NCBI GenBank assembly: GCA_001282665.1
Contig: LN874947.1
Coordinates: forward strand, 62,001-126,000
DNA from: Clostridiales bacterium mt11
GTDB taxonomy: Bacteria > Bacillota > Clostridia > Tissierellales > Tepidimicrobiaceae
DNA length: 64,000 nucleotides
Direction of reading: 5' to 3'
Both the position numbers and the translations under genes were made by a program. The notes below the pieces were generated by a model, which saw only the letters and a list, made by a program, of their open reading frames with translations, was not told where the DNA came from and did no database searches. Shown in pieces: positions 47,496 to 58,500 of the stretch. Numbering within the stretch: the stretch's first letter is position 1; every line of letters starts with the position of its first letter.

Positions 47496-48875
47496 CTATC
47501 TTTCATAACTAATAATATTTATATCACAGCTAAGATTTTGATTTGAATTATTAATGATTGTTACTCTATATTTTCTATTATCTTTAGCACCTGTAGTTTC
47601 TAAACTTATATCTTTATTAAAATTTTTACTGTAGATTATTTCTTTATCTTCTTCAATTATAATTTTAAAATCTATATTCCCTTTTGACGATATATTGCTT
47701 ACATTAGTTATAAATCTTTTGTGCGAAGCGCTTGTCCAAGAATTCATATTGAAAGTATAACTTTTACTTCCACCAAAAGCTTCTAAAGTGATTCTATCAC
47801 TAATATCTGCTTTCATTAGCTTTATCCTATCATTTTTCTTATAAACTTCATTGTATTCTTTAATAGTTATTTCTCTGGTTCTATCGTCTACATTAATTAT
47901 TTCTTCTTCCCCTTGTATACTAGATATTGTCACAGGCAAAGTCTTCTCTTCTGCTGAAATAAAAGCTGTTGATGTAATACAGATCATCAATACAGTTAAA
48001 AGAATCCCCCTTTTTTTAACTCTACAATTCTTCAACACCTTCATCCTTTCTACATTAGGGTGTAAATTTGCCCCTAAAATATTTTTACTTTCTTTTTCTG
48101 TTATTAAACTAAGCATTGCAATGCAATAATCTTTCTTATTTTCTTCATCGTTTCCTGTTTTCTCAATTACTAATTTGTCACAAAGTATCTCTATGTCTTC
48201 ATTTAAATAAATAGCCATTATCCAAACTAATGGATTATACCAATGGACACATACTAATATACATTTTATATGATTCCATACTACATCAAATTTTCTAATG
48301 TGTATCATTTCGTGGATCAACACATACTTAAGTATATTTCTATCTTCTATTAGCTTACTTTGAATAATAATTTTAGGCTTGATTATTCCATAGGTTATAG
48401 GATATTTTAAATCGTCATTTACAAGGACATGAATTTTTCTTTTTAAATCATTTCTTTGAAGAAAATTATTAATATATTCATCATTTTCTATTATTAAAGA
48501 ATTTGAAAGGAATTTTACTGTTTGGTATATTTTAAATACTACGTATGTACCAATAAACAATATTATTAAAAATCTATTTAATTTAGGAAAGAAGTTATTT
48601 ATATTATCTATTAAATAAACATTTTTAAATTCATTGAAATTTATTATTAAATCTATTATAGAATTTATAGCTTTATCATTCTTTCTAGCGGCTCCCACTC
48701 TATTTAATGGTATTCTAATACTATATGGGAACATTAACCTTAAAAATATAATCCCCCATAATATTGTTGAACTATATTTAAAGCTTTTCTTATTTAATAC
48801 TTTTCTTACCATAAGTATTAAACTTATATAAATACAGGATATTATACTTATCTCTAAAATACTTATTCTTATCAT
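47496..48875 (-). CDS. M56 family (BlaR1/MecR1-like) sensor metalloprotease
   Basis: A 459-residue membrane protease with helices near 5-25, 35-55, 95-115 and 290-310. The zinc motif HEMIH lies in VLIHEMIHIRKFD (about 190-200), followed by the cytoplasmic LNEDIEILCDKLVIEKTG stretch. The C-terminal external part (about 150 residues after helix 4) is short and lacks the penicillin-binding fold of true BlaR1, so it senses another signal. It starts three bases after the BlaI-like gene. The predicted role is cleavage of the BlaI-type repressor on sensing a peptide or envelope damage. Confidence 0.85.
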   Translation of the reverse strand: MIRISILEISIISCIYISLILMVRKVLNKKSFKYSSTILWGIIFLRLMFPYSIRIPLNRVGAARKNDKAINSIIDLIINFNEFKNVYLIDNINNFFPKLNRFLIILFIGTYVVFKIYQTVKFLSNSLIIENDEYINNFLQRNDLKRKIHVLVNDDLKYPITYGIIKPKIIIQSKLIEDRNILKYVLIHEMIHIRKFDVVWNHIKCILVCVHWYNPLVWIMAIYLNEDIEILCDKLVIEKTGNDEENKKDYCIAMLSLITEKESKNILGANLHPNVERMKVLKNCRVKKRGILLTVLMICITSTAFISAEEKTLPVTISSIQGEEEIINVDDRTREITIKEYNEVYKKNDRIKLMKADISDRITLEAFGGSKSYTFNMNSWTSASHKRFITNVSNISSKGNIDFKIIIEEDKEIIYSKNFNKDISLETTGAKDNRKYRVTIINNSNQNLSCDINIISYER

Positions 48876-48877
48876 CT

Positions 48878-49279
48878 TTATCTTTGCCTTTTTTTATCTT
48901 TGTTTGTTATTTCAAAACTATTTATAATTTCTTTCATTCCTTCTATATCTTCTGGAGTAATTTTTTTATCACTAATAAATGCATTAAAAAACCTTAATAT
49001 AGAACCACCAAAAGTATTATCTATTATTTTATCTATAGCTTTATTTACAATATCTTCTTTTTGTATTAATGATTTTATGGTGTAATTAGGATATCTTCTA
49101 CTTATAACCCCTTTTTCAAGTAGTCTTCTAAAATAGACATAATTTGAATTTTTATTCCATCCATATTTTTCAATAAGTATATCTGAAACCTTTTTTGCTG
49201 TTATTTCGCCATCTTCATCTAAATAATTTTCGTCCCAAATAATTTCCATAACCTTTAACTCGTTATCTGATAATTTCAT
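48878..49279 (-). CDS. BlaI/MecI/CopY-type repressor
   Basis: A 133-residue winged-helix regulator: MKLSDNELKVMEIIWDENY opening, recognition region NSNYVYFRRLLEKGVISRR and a C-terminal dimerisation helix (FFNAFISDKKITPEDIEGM). BlaI-type repressors bind as dimers at TACA/TGTA dyads; one lies in its own promoter region (49312-49323). Its partner protease gene follows directly. It probably represses the operon and perhaps the bacteriocin gene. Confidence 0.88.
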   Translation of the reverse strand: MKLSDNELKVMEIIWDENYLDEDGEITAKKVSDILIEKYGWNKNSNYVYFRRLLEKGVISRRYPNYTIKSLIQKEDIVNKAIDKIIDNTFGGSILRFFNAFISDKKITPEDIEGMKEIINSFEITNKDKKRQR

Positions 49280-49311
49280 TTATTTTCTCCTTTTTGCTAA
49301 TTTCTTATGTT

Positions 49312-49337
49312 ATACATTTGTATATTATACATTATGT
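49312..49337 (-). promoter_or_regulatory. BlaI-type operator dyad(s)
   Basis: ATACATTTGTAT (49312-49323) is a perfect dyad of TACA/TGTA with a TT centre, and a partial one (TACATTATGT) sits at 49328-49337. Both lie just downstream of the expected transcription start, as in bla and mec operators. Confidence 0.6.
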
Positions 49338-49351
49338 CTTATATTAATTAT

Positions 49352-49380
49352 ATTGTATATAATGCTTTGTATTTTGTCAA
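49352..49380 (-). promoter_or_regulatory. Sigma-A promoter of the BlaI/M56 genes
   Basis: On the minus strand TTGACA (49375-49380), a 17-base spacer and TACAAT (49352-49357) form a near-consensus promoter about 75 bases upstream of the repressor ATG, with the dyad operators just after it. Confidence 0.75.
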
Positions 49381-49427
49381 TGGATAAGCCAAGTTATTTT
49401 ATTTAATTTTAACAACGCTCAAATACT

Positions 49428-49455
49428 ATTAACAATATACATTAATATTGTTAAT
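49428..49455. repeat. 10-bp inverted repeat in the divergent promoter region
   Basis: ATTAACAATA (49428-49437) and TATTGTTAAT (49446-49455) pair around an eight-base loop, between the repressor promoter and the divergent ABC genes. Possibly a regulator site; no known consensus is matched. Confidence 0.4.
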
Positions 49456-49492
49456 TAAAAAATACTAGTAAAATATTCTTTCATTCAACACT

Positions 49493-49542
49493 TTTATGAA
49501 ATCTACTAAAGATTACAAAAACCGTACCATATATTACATTTG
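49493..49542. repeat. 50-bp element shared with 41556-41605, copy B
   Basis: Its 25-base core (49499-49523) is identical to 41562-41586, and the flanks match with a few changes. It sits about 75-120 bases upstream of the BceA-like ATPase gene. Nothing else in the two regions is alike. Confidence 0.65.
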
Positions 49543-49612
49543 CCAGTATTAAACATAAGTGAAATCCACGTTATCATATATACGATGATTAAAATAGAGA
49601 GGTGGTTAAAAT

Positions 49613-50368
49613 ATGTTAGAAGTCAAAAACCTATATAAGTCCTATAAGACAAATAGTATTCAATATGATGTTCTAAAAGATATATCCTTTGAAGTGGAGA
49701 AAGGCGATTTCGTTGCGGTTATGGGACCATCAGGCAGTGGAAAAACTACATTGTTAAACAGTATATCCCACTTTATTCCTTTCGATAAAGGTGAAATCTT
49801 ACTAAATGGAGAAAATATGGCTAAATTAAAAGAAGATGAGTTAGCCAATGTTAGAAATGAAAAGCTGGGATTTGTATTTCAAGATTTTATGCTGCTAGAT
49901 GGGCTCACGGTATTTGAAAATATATGTCTTCCCCAGATAATTGCTTATAAAAATATTGCTTCTATGGAAGCTTCTGCAAATAAATTATGTGAAGTATTTG
50001 GTATCTCCCATATTAAAGATAAATATCCCGCTGAAATATCAGGAGGAGAAAAACAGCGAACCGCAGTTGCAAGGGCATTGATCAACAATCCTCTATTGAT
50101 ATTAGCTGATGAACCCACGGGAAATTTGGACAGCAAATCCAGTAGAGCAGTAATAGATTCATTCATTCGTGCTAAAGACGAGCTTTCGGCTACAATATTT
50201 ATGGTGACTCATGATAGTTTTTCAGCAAGCTTCTGTGATAAAGTTATTGTTTTAGAAGATGGTCGAATTTACAAAGAGCTAATAAAGAAAAATGGTAGAA
50301 GTGAGTTTTTAGATTTATTACTTGAAACCTTAAAGGAACTTGGTGGTGATAACAATGACAATGAATGA
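49613..50368 (+). CDS. BceA-like ABC transporter ATPase
   Basis: A 251-residue ATPase: Walker A GPSGSGKTTLLN (about 39-50), Q-loop GFVFQDFMLLDGLT, signature ISGGEKQRTAVARAL, Walker B LILADEPTGNLD and His in MVTHD. The DFMLLDGLTVFENI phrase and the BceB-type permease next to it place it in the peptide-antibiotic detoxification (BceAB) family. GAGAGGTGG precedes the ATG. It overlaps the permease gene by 29 bases. No BceRS pair is adjacent. Confidence 0.9.
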   Translation: MLEVKNLYKSYKTNSIQYDVLKDISFEVEKGDFVAVMGPSGSGKTTLLNSISHFIPFDKGEILLNGENMAKLKEDELANVRNEKLGFVFQDFMLLDGLTVFENICLPQIIAYKNIASMEASANKLCEVFGISHIKDKYPAEISGGEKQRTAVARALINNPLLILADEPTGNLDSKSSRAVIDSFIRAKDELSATIFMVTHDSFSASFCDKVIVLEDGRIYKELIKKNGRSEFLDLLLETLKELGGDNNDNE

Positions 50369-52454
50369 TATATATTCAAAACTCCGCTCAAAGAATATTA
50401 AAAAATATTATATGTTAATTTTTTGTACAATATTATCTGTTGTACTTATTACTTCTTATGCTGTAATGTTTTTTAGCTCTACGGTTCAAAAGATACTCCC
50501 TGTCCAAGGGGATAGTAGAAAACAAGCTTATTTAATTTTTGGAATTGCAATAGTAGGCTGTGGAGTATTTACCACATATGCCTCATCATTATTCTTTAAG
50601 TATAAGAGCAGAGAAACAGGGATACTCCTTTCACTAGGTGCTAAAAAGTCGCAAATTAAAAAAGTCCTTTTTACTGAACTCTCCCTTATTACCTCAATTA
50701 GTTCTCTAATTGGTTTAGCTTTAAGTATTCCAATATCCTTTGGCATCTGGAAATTGTTTCAGATTTTCATCATCGATACAAAGGAGATGACCTACCATAT
50801 AGGTTGGTACGGCATCTTATTTGGAATTGCTTTCTGTTTATTTGTCACACTATGTATATTCATTATGGGAGGAAAGTTTATTAAACGTACTAATATAATA
50901 GACATAATAAATGAACATAGAAAATATGAGACAGTCAAAGACGTAAAACCATGGTATGGTATAGTTGGAGGTGTTTTAACAGTTGTAGGCATAGTTTTAG
51001 GCTATGGAGTTCCTCAATTGGTCATAGTTTATTTAGATTATAGAATGCCTCCAATTTGGAATATTACGTTTTTATTATCTGCTATTGGTATCTACATGCT
51101 GATAACATATGTTGTAGTTCATGATAAAAAAGGGAAAAATCCTAAAAAATATTATAAAAACATCATACCAAAAAGCATGATGAAGTTTATGGGAAAGCAA
51201 ACCGTTAAAAGTATGTGTACCATAACCTTGTTAATAGCTGGAGGATTGTTTGCAGCTTTTTATACACCTGCAGCTATGGGACAGTCTTTTTACTCTGTTG
51301 ATAATAGCCCTGTTGACTACTCCTTCTACTACAAGATGACTGAAAACCAAATTACTAAAGATGAAATATCTTCCATTGCAAAGAAACATGATGTAAAAAT
51401 CACCAATTATGATGAAATGAAATCCATTTTATTCATAATTAATGGAATTAATAGCAATTTTGAAGATGATGGTAGGATAACCTATGATTATATAGATAAA
51501 ATAGGCTATGGTGAATTCTTTAGTCAAAGTGATTTTAATATGGTTTCTGGATTAGATGTTGATGTTAAACCTGGTGAATACCTAACTATCATTGAAACTG
51601 AAAGCTCAGAAAGTATTCATAGAAAGTTTGATAATTTGAATAAGATTACCAATCCTGTAACTGATATTTCTGAGGAAATAAAATATATGGGAACAACAAC
51701 TTTTGAACCCTTGGGAGATATGCTCCTTACAAGATATGTAATTTCTGATGAAGATTATAATAGATATATGAAAAACTTACCATTAGAAAACCTTGAAAAT
51801 TTTGTACTATTTAATGTAGAAAATCCAAGTGAAACCTATGACTTTGCCAACGAACTTAAAAATGAAATTATAAATAGGAGTTCCAAAGATGTAGCTGTTA
51901 TACCATCTTATGATGAATACGCTAAGAAGTTATCCATAGAGAAAGGCGAGAAATATTATGCTGATAAATATTATGTTGAATTATCTCCTGATAACAATCT
52001 ATTGTTTACTGATTGGAAATATTATCCTTCATTTAGGGTATTGGATCGTCAAGATTTAATAAAAAATATGTCCGTATTTTTAATGCTATTTGTTTATATT
52101 ACCATCGTCTGTTTTATAACAGTTGCTATTATTTCATATACTAGGAGTCTCACCATTGCCATTAACAATAAAACCCTATTTGAGGATTTAAAAAGACTTG
52201 GAGCAAATAATAAATATATTGAAAAATGTATAAAAGTACAGCTGCAAAAAATATTTACTATTCCAACCATAGTTGGGAGTACAGCAATCTATCTACTATA
52301 CTTTTTAATAATGTATGGAAATAGTGGAAGCATTACTGCAAGTGAATATATTGTACTTGGTATTAGCTTTAAAATTATCCTTATAAGTAGTTTATTTATG
52401 TACTTAGTTTATAAGTTATCCTTTGGAAAAGTTAAAAAGATAGTTGAGATTTAA
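50340..52454 (+). CDS. BceB-like ABC permease
   Basis: A 704-residue FtsX-type permease: about ten helices, with YKSRETGILLSLGAKKSQI as the FtsX turn near residue 80. A large external domain of roughly 230 residues lies between about 330 and 560, the peptide-interaction domain of BceB-type permeases. The last helices lie near 580-700. It belongs with the ATPase before it. It probably frees lipid-linked cell-wall precursors from antimicrobial peptides such as bacitracin, and may protect against the bacteriocin made from the divergent locus (inference). The start could also be the ATG six bases downstream. Confidence 0.88.
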   Translation: MVVITMTMNDIYSKLRSKNIKKYYMLIFCTILSVVLITSYAVMFFSSTVQKILPVQGDSRKQAYLIFGIAIVGCGVFTTYASSLFFKYKSRETGILLSLGAKKSQIKKVLFTELSLITSISSLIGLALSIPISFGIWKLFQIFIIDTKEMTYHIGWYGILFGIAFCLFVTLCIFIMGGKFIKRTNIIDIINEHRKYETVKDVKPWYGIVGGVLTVVGIVLGYGVPQLVIVYLDYRMPPIWNITFLLSAIGIYMLITYVVVHDKKGKNPKKYYKNIIPKSMMKFMGKQTVKSMCTITLLIAGGLFAAFYTPAAMGQSFYSVDNSPVDYSFYYKMTENQITKDEISSIAKKHDVKITNYDEMKSILFIINGINSNFEDDGRITYDYIDKIGYGEFFSQSDFNMVSGLDVDVKPGEYLTIIETESSESIHRKFDNLNKITNPVTDISEEIKYMGTTTFEPLGDMLLTRYVISDEDYNRYMKNLPLENLENFVLFNVENPSETYDFANELKNEIINRSSKDVAVIPSYDEYAKKLSIEKGEKYYADKYYVELSPDNNLLFTDWKYYPSFRVLDRQDLIKNMSVFLMLFVYITIVCFITVAIISYTRSLTIAINNKTLFEDLKRLGANNKYIEKCIKVQLQKIFTIPTIVGSTAIYLLYFLIMYGNSGSITASEYIVLGISFKIILISSLFMYLVYKLSFGKVKKIVEI

Positions 52455-52468
52455 TATTATTTTAAAAA

Positions 52469-52500
52469 CTGGGACAAAAGGGCTATCCCTATTGTCCCAG
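52469..52500 (-). terminator. GGGACA-type terminator between convergent genes
   Basis: CTGGGACAA (52469-52477) pairs with TTGTCCCAG (52492-52500), with inner AGGG/CCCT pairing. On the minus strand it is followed by TTTTTAAAA, ending the glucan synthase transcript; its sequence overlaps that gene's stop. Confidence 0.7.
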
Positions 52501-55500
52501 CTTCACTGCAATAAAGTGTTCTATACCATCATCAGCTAAATTGATATACCTTTTCTCTATAGCTACTCCATCTACTACTATTTTGCTTACTCCTCTATTT
52601 ACCTTATCTGGATTTTTTATTTCTATATTATAATAGGTAGAGCCATATCTATATCTAATGCTATATCCTTCCCACTCCTTAGGTATACAAGGGTTTATGA
52701 ATAGTTTATCCCTTTCTATTCTAAATCCTAGTATGTCCTCTAAGCCTACTTTATACATCCAGCCTGAAGAACCTGTATACCAAGTCCATCCTCCCCTGCC
52801 TAAATGCTGTGGATTAGTATATACGTCTGCTGCTACTACATAGGGCTCTACTTTATAAGTAGCACATTCTATTAAAGTCCTAGAATGATTAATTGGATTT
52901 ATCAGTCTAAATAGATTATAAGCTTTATCTCCTTCCCCTAGCATGGCAAAGGCTTTAATAACCCAAGTAGCTGCATGAGTATACTGTCCGCCGTTTTCTC
53001 TTACTCCCGGAACATAGGATTTTATATATCCTGGGTCTAAATCCGTATCATCAAAAGGTGGTGTAAGCAGTGACACTATCCCTGCTTCTTCGTTTACCAA
53101 ATATTTTTCTACAGATTTCAATGCTATCCTCGATTTCTCCATATCCCCTATATCAGATATTACGGACCAAGATTGAGCTATAGAATCTATAGTACATTCA
53201 CCATTTTCTTTTGAACCTATAGGTGTTCCGTCATCAAAGAATGCCCTCTTATACCACTCCCCATCCCAAGCATTGGTTTCTATGGAATCTTTTAATTTTA
53301 CAATAATCTCATTGTACTTTTCTACTCTTTGAGAATCACCCATCTTTTCACATATTGGTACAAAAGCCTTGAGTACCGCAGCTAAAAACCAGCCTAACCA
53401 TACGGATTCACCTTTTCCTTTATATCCTATTTTGTTCATGCCATCGTTCCAATCTCCAGTCCCCATAAGGGGCAGTCCTCTTTCTCCAAATCTTAAGGAT
53501 TTTTCAATAGCCCTAATACAATGCTCATATACGGTTGCCACATCTTCAGATTTAGATGGAACTTCATATCTTTCGTATTCTCCTTCTTCCAATATAGGGC
53601 TTTCTATAAATGGAACTTTTTCCTGTAAAATTTCCTCATCTCCTGTTACCAATATATATTCTGCTACTCCTAAAGGCAGCCATAATAAATCATCGGAATA
53701 TCTACTCCTAATCCCTTTGTGAACCTCACTATCTGGTACGGGATGCCACCAGTGTTGAATATCTCCTTCTTTATATTGATGCTTACAATTTCTTATGATT
53801 TGTCTTCTTGCCTCTTCAGGCATATGATAGAGAGTATTGGTTACATCTTGCATTTGATCCCTAGCACCATATGCTCCACCTACTTGATAAAATCCTGCTC
53901 TGCCCCATATTCTACACACTATAGTCTGGTACATTAGCCAATTATTCATCATAAAATCTATTGTACTGTCTGGAGTTTTTATTTGAACTGTATTCAATGT
54001 TCTATCCCAAAATTCTCTCGCTTTCTCCAATGCCTCTTTTGATGCATCCATATTCCTATATCTATTTATTAACTTATATCCTTCTTCTAAATCTCTACTT
54101 TCCCCAAGTAAAAAAGCTATTTCTTTTTCTTCATTAGGTAGAATGCTCACTTCTATTTCTATTACACCACAAGGGTTGTAGCCTAAACCTACTGTATTTG
54201 ACAATTTTTCTCTCTTAAGACCTTCTGGTCTTTTATAGCTAGGAGTCTTTCCTAAAAACTCCACTCTATCTCCAGTATAGGATTTTATCTCTTCAGAAGT
54301 ACCTATAAACAATGTACTATTTTTAAATTCGCCATTTGCTGAATTCTTTATCATAAATACTTCCCCATTGATGTCCGTTTCCAATAGATTTTCTGTTTCT
54401 TCGTCTGTTACTCCTAGGACAGGTCTAATATAATAGGCTAAACTTATCTTTCTTTCAATTTTAGTATCATTTTTTAACCTCACTAGATTGATTTTTATCT
54501 TATCATCTGTAGGTACAAACATGGTAAGTCCCTGTTCCATACCTTGGCTATGATGATAGAAAGAGGTATATCCTAAACCATGAGTAATTATATAATCCTT
54601 TTCATCTCTAATAGGCTTAGGAGTTATACTCCAGATTTCTCCCGTACTATCATCCCTTAAATAGATTATCTCCCCTGACTTCCCAGTTATAGGATCATTA
54701 TACCAAGGTGTTAATTTGTTCTCTCTACTATTGTCAGACCAAGTGAATCCAGTGCCTAATTCGGATATGCTAAATCCAAAACCTCTATTCGCTATTACAT
54801 TTATCCAAGGTAGAGGAGTGTTTAAATCCTTAGTCAATTTGATAATATATTCTTTGCCTCCATTTGCAAATCCACCATATCCATTGAAATAATCGAGATT
54901 CAATCTTATATCTTTGTTGGGATATTCTAATTTTTCTTCACCAAACTGTTTATATGGAATAGGATTAATTTTTTCTTTTCTATCTATAAAACCTTCTTCA
55001 GCTTTAATCACCAATGCTGCCCATTTATATAATAGAGCTTTATCCTCTTCAGGTAGGGTATTTTCATTTCTAATGAATATCCCTCCATTTACATCTACTA
55101 CATTTCCTCTTTTCTCATATACTATTTCCCTTATATTTTCAAACAGAGGTTGATAATAGACGCTATCATCTTCATTTAAAACGACTAAATCCACTTTTAA
55201 CCCTTTATAGGACCAATATTCATGAGCATCTATTAACTTCATTAGATTTTCTATTCCTTCCATAGATTTTATAGTTATAAGCACTATAGGGTTATCCCCT
55301 GAAATCCCATAAGCCCATAGTCCTTCTTTCCCCTTCTGATTTTGTCTTAATATATCTTTATATCGCAACTTAGTATTCTTATTTAAGTAGAATAAATATG
55401 GGAGCAGTTCTTCATAAAATGGAATATTGGAATGATTTAAATTCAAATATCCTATTTCAGTTTGACTCTTAGTATTAGAAAGATCTATGGCCATATTTAT

Positions 55501-58500
55501 ACTGTCTATTTCACTGTATTTGTTCAATATATCTACTGCTTCCTGTCTACTATGGGTTAAAGCAGTTATATAATATAAACTTATCTTTTCCCCTTTTTTA
55601 ACTTTTATCTTCTTCCCTATACTCATTATAGGATCGAGAACTATTCCTGTAGTATTAGTAAGCCCTTTGATAACCCCTTTTGGTCTTCGTAACGGATTCC
55701 CTCTTCCTATAAAGTTTGTTCTACTGGTTTCATATTGAAATTTACCTTCATCTCCGCTAAATGCTTTAACCCCATGAAGAATCCAATTATCCTGTATTTC
55801 TTCTTCTCTTTTTCTCCTATGAGCCAATAATCCTTCTTCACCTTCTAAAACCTCAGTCTTTATAAACAAATTGCTAAAAGCAGGATGAGCTAAGTCAGCT
55901 CCCAAAGTTTCTCCTACAACTTCAAAGTAACTTATGGTTTCAAAGATGGCTTCATCTTCCCCATTGTTCTTTAGAGTAATCTTTCTAATCTCTCCTAATT
56001 CTTCTGGCAATAATACTACATCCATTTTGGTTTCAATATTCCCATCTTTTCGCCAAAAGCTAGCTTTATAATTAGAAAATTCTACTTTATAGGAATCTGG
56101 TTTCTTATATACAGGTGCATATGTTGTGGACCAGAGTTCGTTATTTTTCAAATCCTTAATATATATAAACTGTCCATAGGGATTGGATAGATGATCTCTT
56201 CTCCATCTATTAATAAATATATCCTCATTCTTAGAAAATCCTTCTCCCCTATTGGTAATCATCAGTGAATAGGTACTAGAGGATAGTATATGACATTTTA
56301 TATCCGACAAATCCTCTTTTCCATATACTCTTCTCTTCCACATTTCATCTTTTCTTTTAATTATATTCTTTTCTTCTAATTTTTCTTTTTCTTTAGATAT
56401 AATCGGTCTCAATGGAACCTTTTCTTGTAACAATAACTCTCCACATCTCATCTGAGGGTCTCTATGGAATCTATCTACTAATATATTATCGTTTAAAAAG
56501 TTATTTATGGAAGCAAATATCATCCCTTGATGATGGCTCATATAGGATTTAACTATACCCTTATCTAAATGTGCTGGAAGCCTACTAACCGTATAGTCTA
56601 CAGCTTCATAAAATCCATACTTACCCTCTAAACCATCATTTTTAAGCTTTTTGATATTATCCAATACTCCCCTGTAATCAAACTTTAAAGCTAAAAAAGT
56701 AGAGTAAGGGGATATCACTAATTCATCTCTCAGTCCTCTTTTAAAACCTAAAGCAGGCACTCCAAAGGCTTTGTATTGGTAGTTTAATTGATTATCAAAA
56801 GCAAAAAATCCAGATTCAGAGACACCCCAAGGCACATTATTCAAGTCTCCATAATCTTTCTGCACCTTAATAGATGTTTTATAGGTCTCATCTAATAAAG
56901 TGTTTTTATAGTTTTTCAATACTAATGAAGGCATTAAATATTCAAACATAGTACCTGACCACGAAGCAAGGCTTATATATCCTTTTTCCATAATCAAAGA
57001 TTTTCCTAATCTTCTCCAATGTTTAGGCGGTACTTCTTTTCTTGAAATAGCAATATAAGATGCAGTCCTCGCTTCAGAAGCTAGTAAATCGTAGTAACAA
57101 TTTAATATTTTTTTCTCACCTACATTATATCCAATGTAGAATAGATCCTTTTCTTCATCATATAGAGATACAAATTTAGTGTCATCTATTAGTTTCTCTA
57201 TTCTTTCTATTAGTCTTTCTGTCTTTAAAATCAATTCTGGATCCTCTAAAGGCATTTTAGAATATTCCTTTAACCCTTCTTTAAGCACTATTAGATAAGA
57301 TACTAAGTTTCCACTATCAACTGTTGATACAAATATAGGTCTCAGTGGTTCTAAGGTTTCTGTATTATACCAGTTATACAAATGTCCTTCCCATTTTTCC
57401 ATCTTTTCTATAGTTCCTATAGTTAAGTCAACTAAATCTACCATTTCTCTAGTGGTTATAAATCCTAAATCCCTACTAGATAGTATGGCTATGAGATAAA
57501 ATCCTATATTTGTGGGAGAAGTCCTATTAGCAACTCCATTATATGGATACTCCTGGAAGTTATCTGGGGGTAAATAGTTGTTCTTAGAATCTGTAAAAGT
57601 TCTATAGTATTCCCAAGTTTCCCTTCCAATCCTCCTAAGTAGTTCCGAATCCTCATCTTTAATTTGTATCTCTTCTATATCCTCTTTACTGATTATATAG
57701 GCAACCACTGGTCCCATTAACCATAATATAGCAATGACTCCAGATATAATTAAATTCATAGGCTTAAAAGTATATGTTAGGATCATCAATAATATGGAAA
57801 ATATAATATTCTGTTTCATCCTTTTAAAATAGCTTGAAAGGTCGTTTTCCAATTTCTTTTCCATATCAAAAGCAGTAGTCCATTCTAACATATTCTTCTT
57901 CGATACAAACACCCTATATATAGTTCTAACTATGGCATCTAACATCATAATGGCTTCATAGGGAAGAAACATAAAGGACAAAATTCCTTGACATAAGTAA
58001 GCTCTATACCCTAATATCAAATCCCCATTTAATTTCATTTTTTGGATTTTAAACCTTTTATATAAAATCATCTCCAATGCCATAGTGATGATTGGCAATA
58101 ACAAAGTAACCATCACAAGCCCTATCCATAGATAAGTATTTCCAGGGAAAACAACTATACCTAAGATTAAAGTGATAAGCATAAATATTGGTAGTAAGCT
58201 TCGCCTCATATTATCTAATATCTTCCACTTAGATAATGATGATAAATTGCTGCCATACTCATGATATAGCCACCTAATCAATTGCCAATCCCCTCTAATC
58301 CACCTATGCTGCCTCATAATATAGGAACTATATTTTTCTGGATATCCATCTATTAATTCTATATCCGTAGCCAATCCGACTCTAACATAGCTGCCTTCTA
58401 AAAGATCATGACTCAAAATAGTATTTTCTGGTATAGTTTCTTTCAAACAATTTTGAAAAACCCTTAAATCGTATATCCCCTTACCAGTAAATATCCCTTC

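Noticed and set aside
52658..55153. Plus-strand open frames inside the glucan synthase gene
   Set aside because: They are antisense shadows of a well-conserved minus-strand gene, with no ribosome sites or family resemblance.
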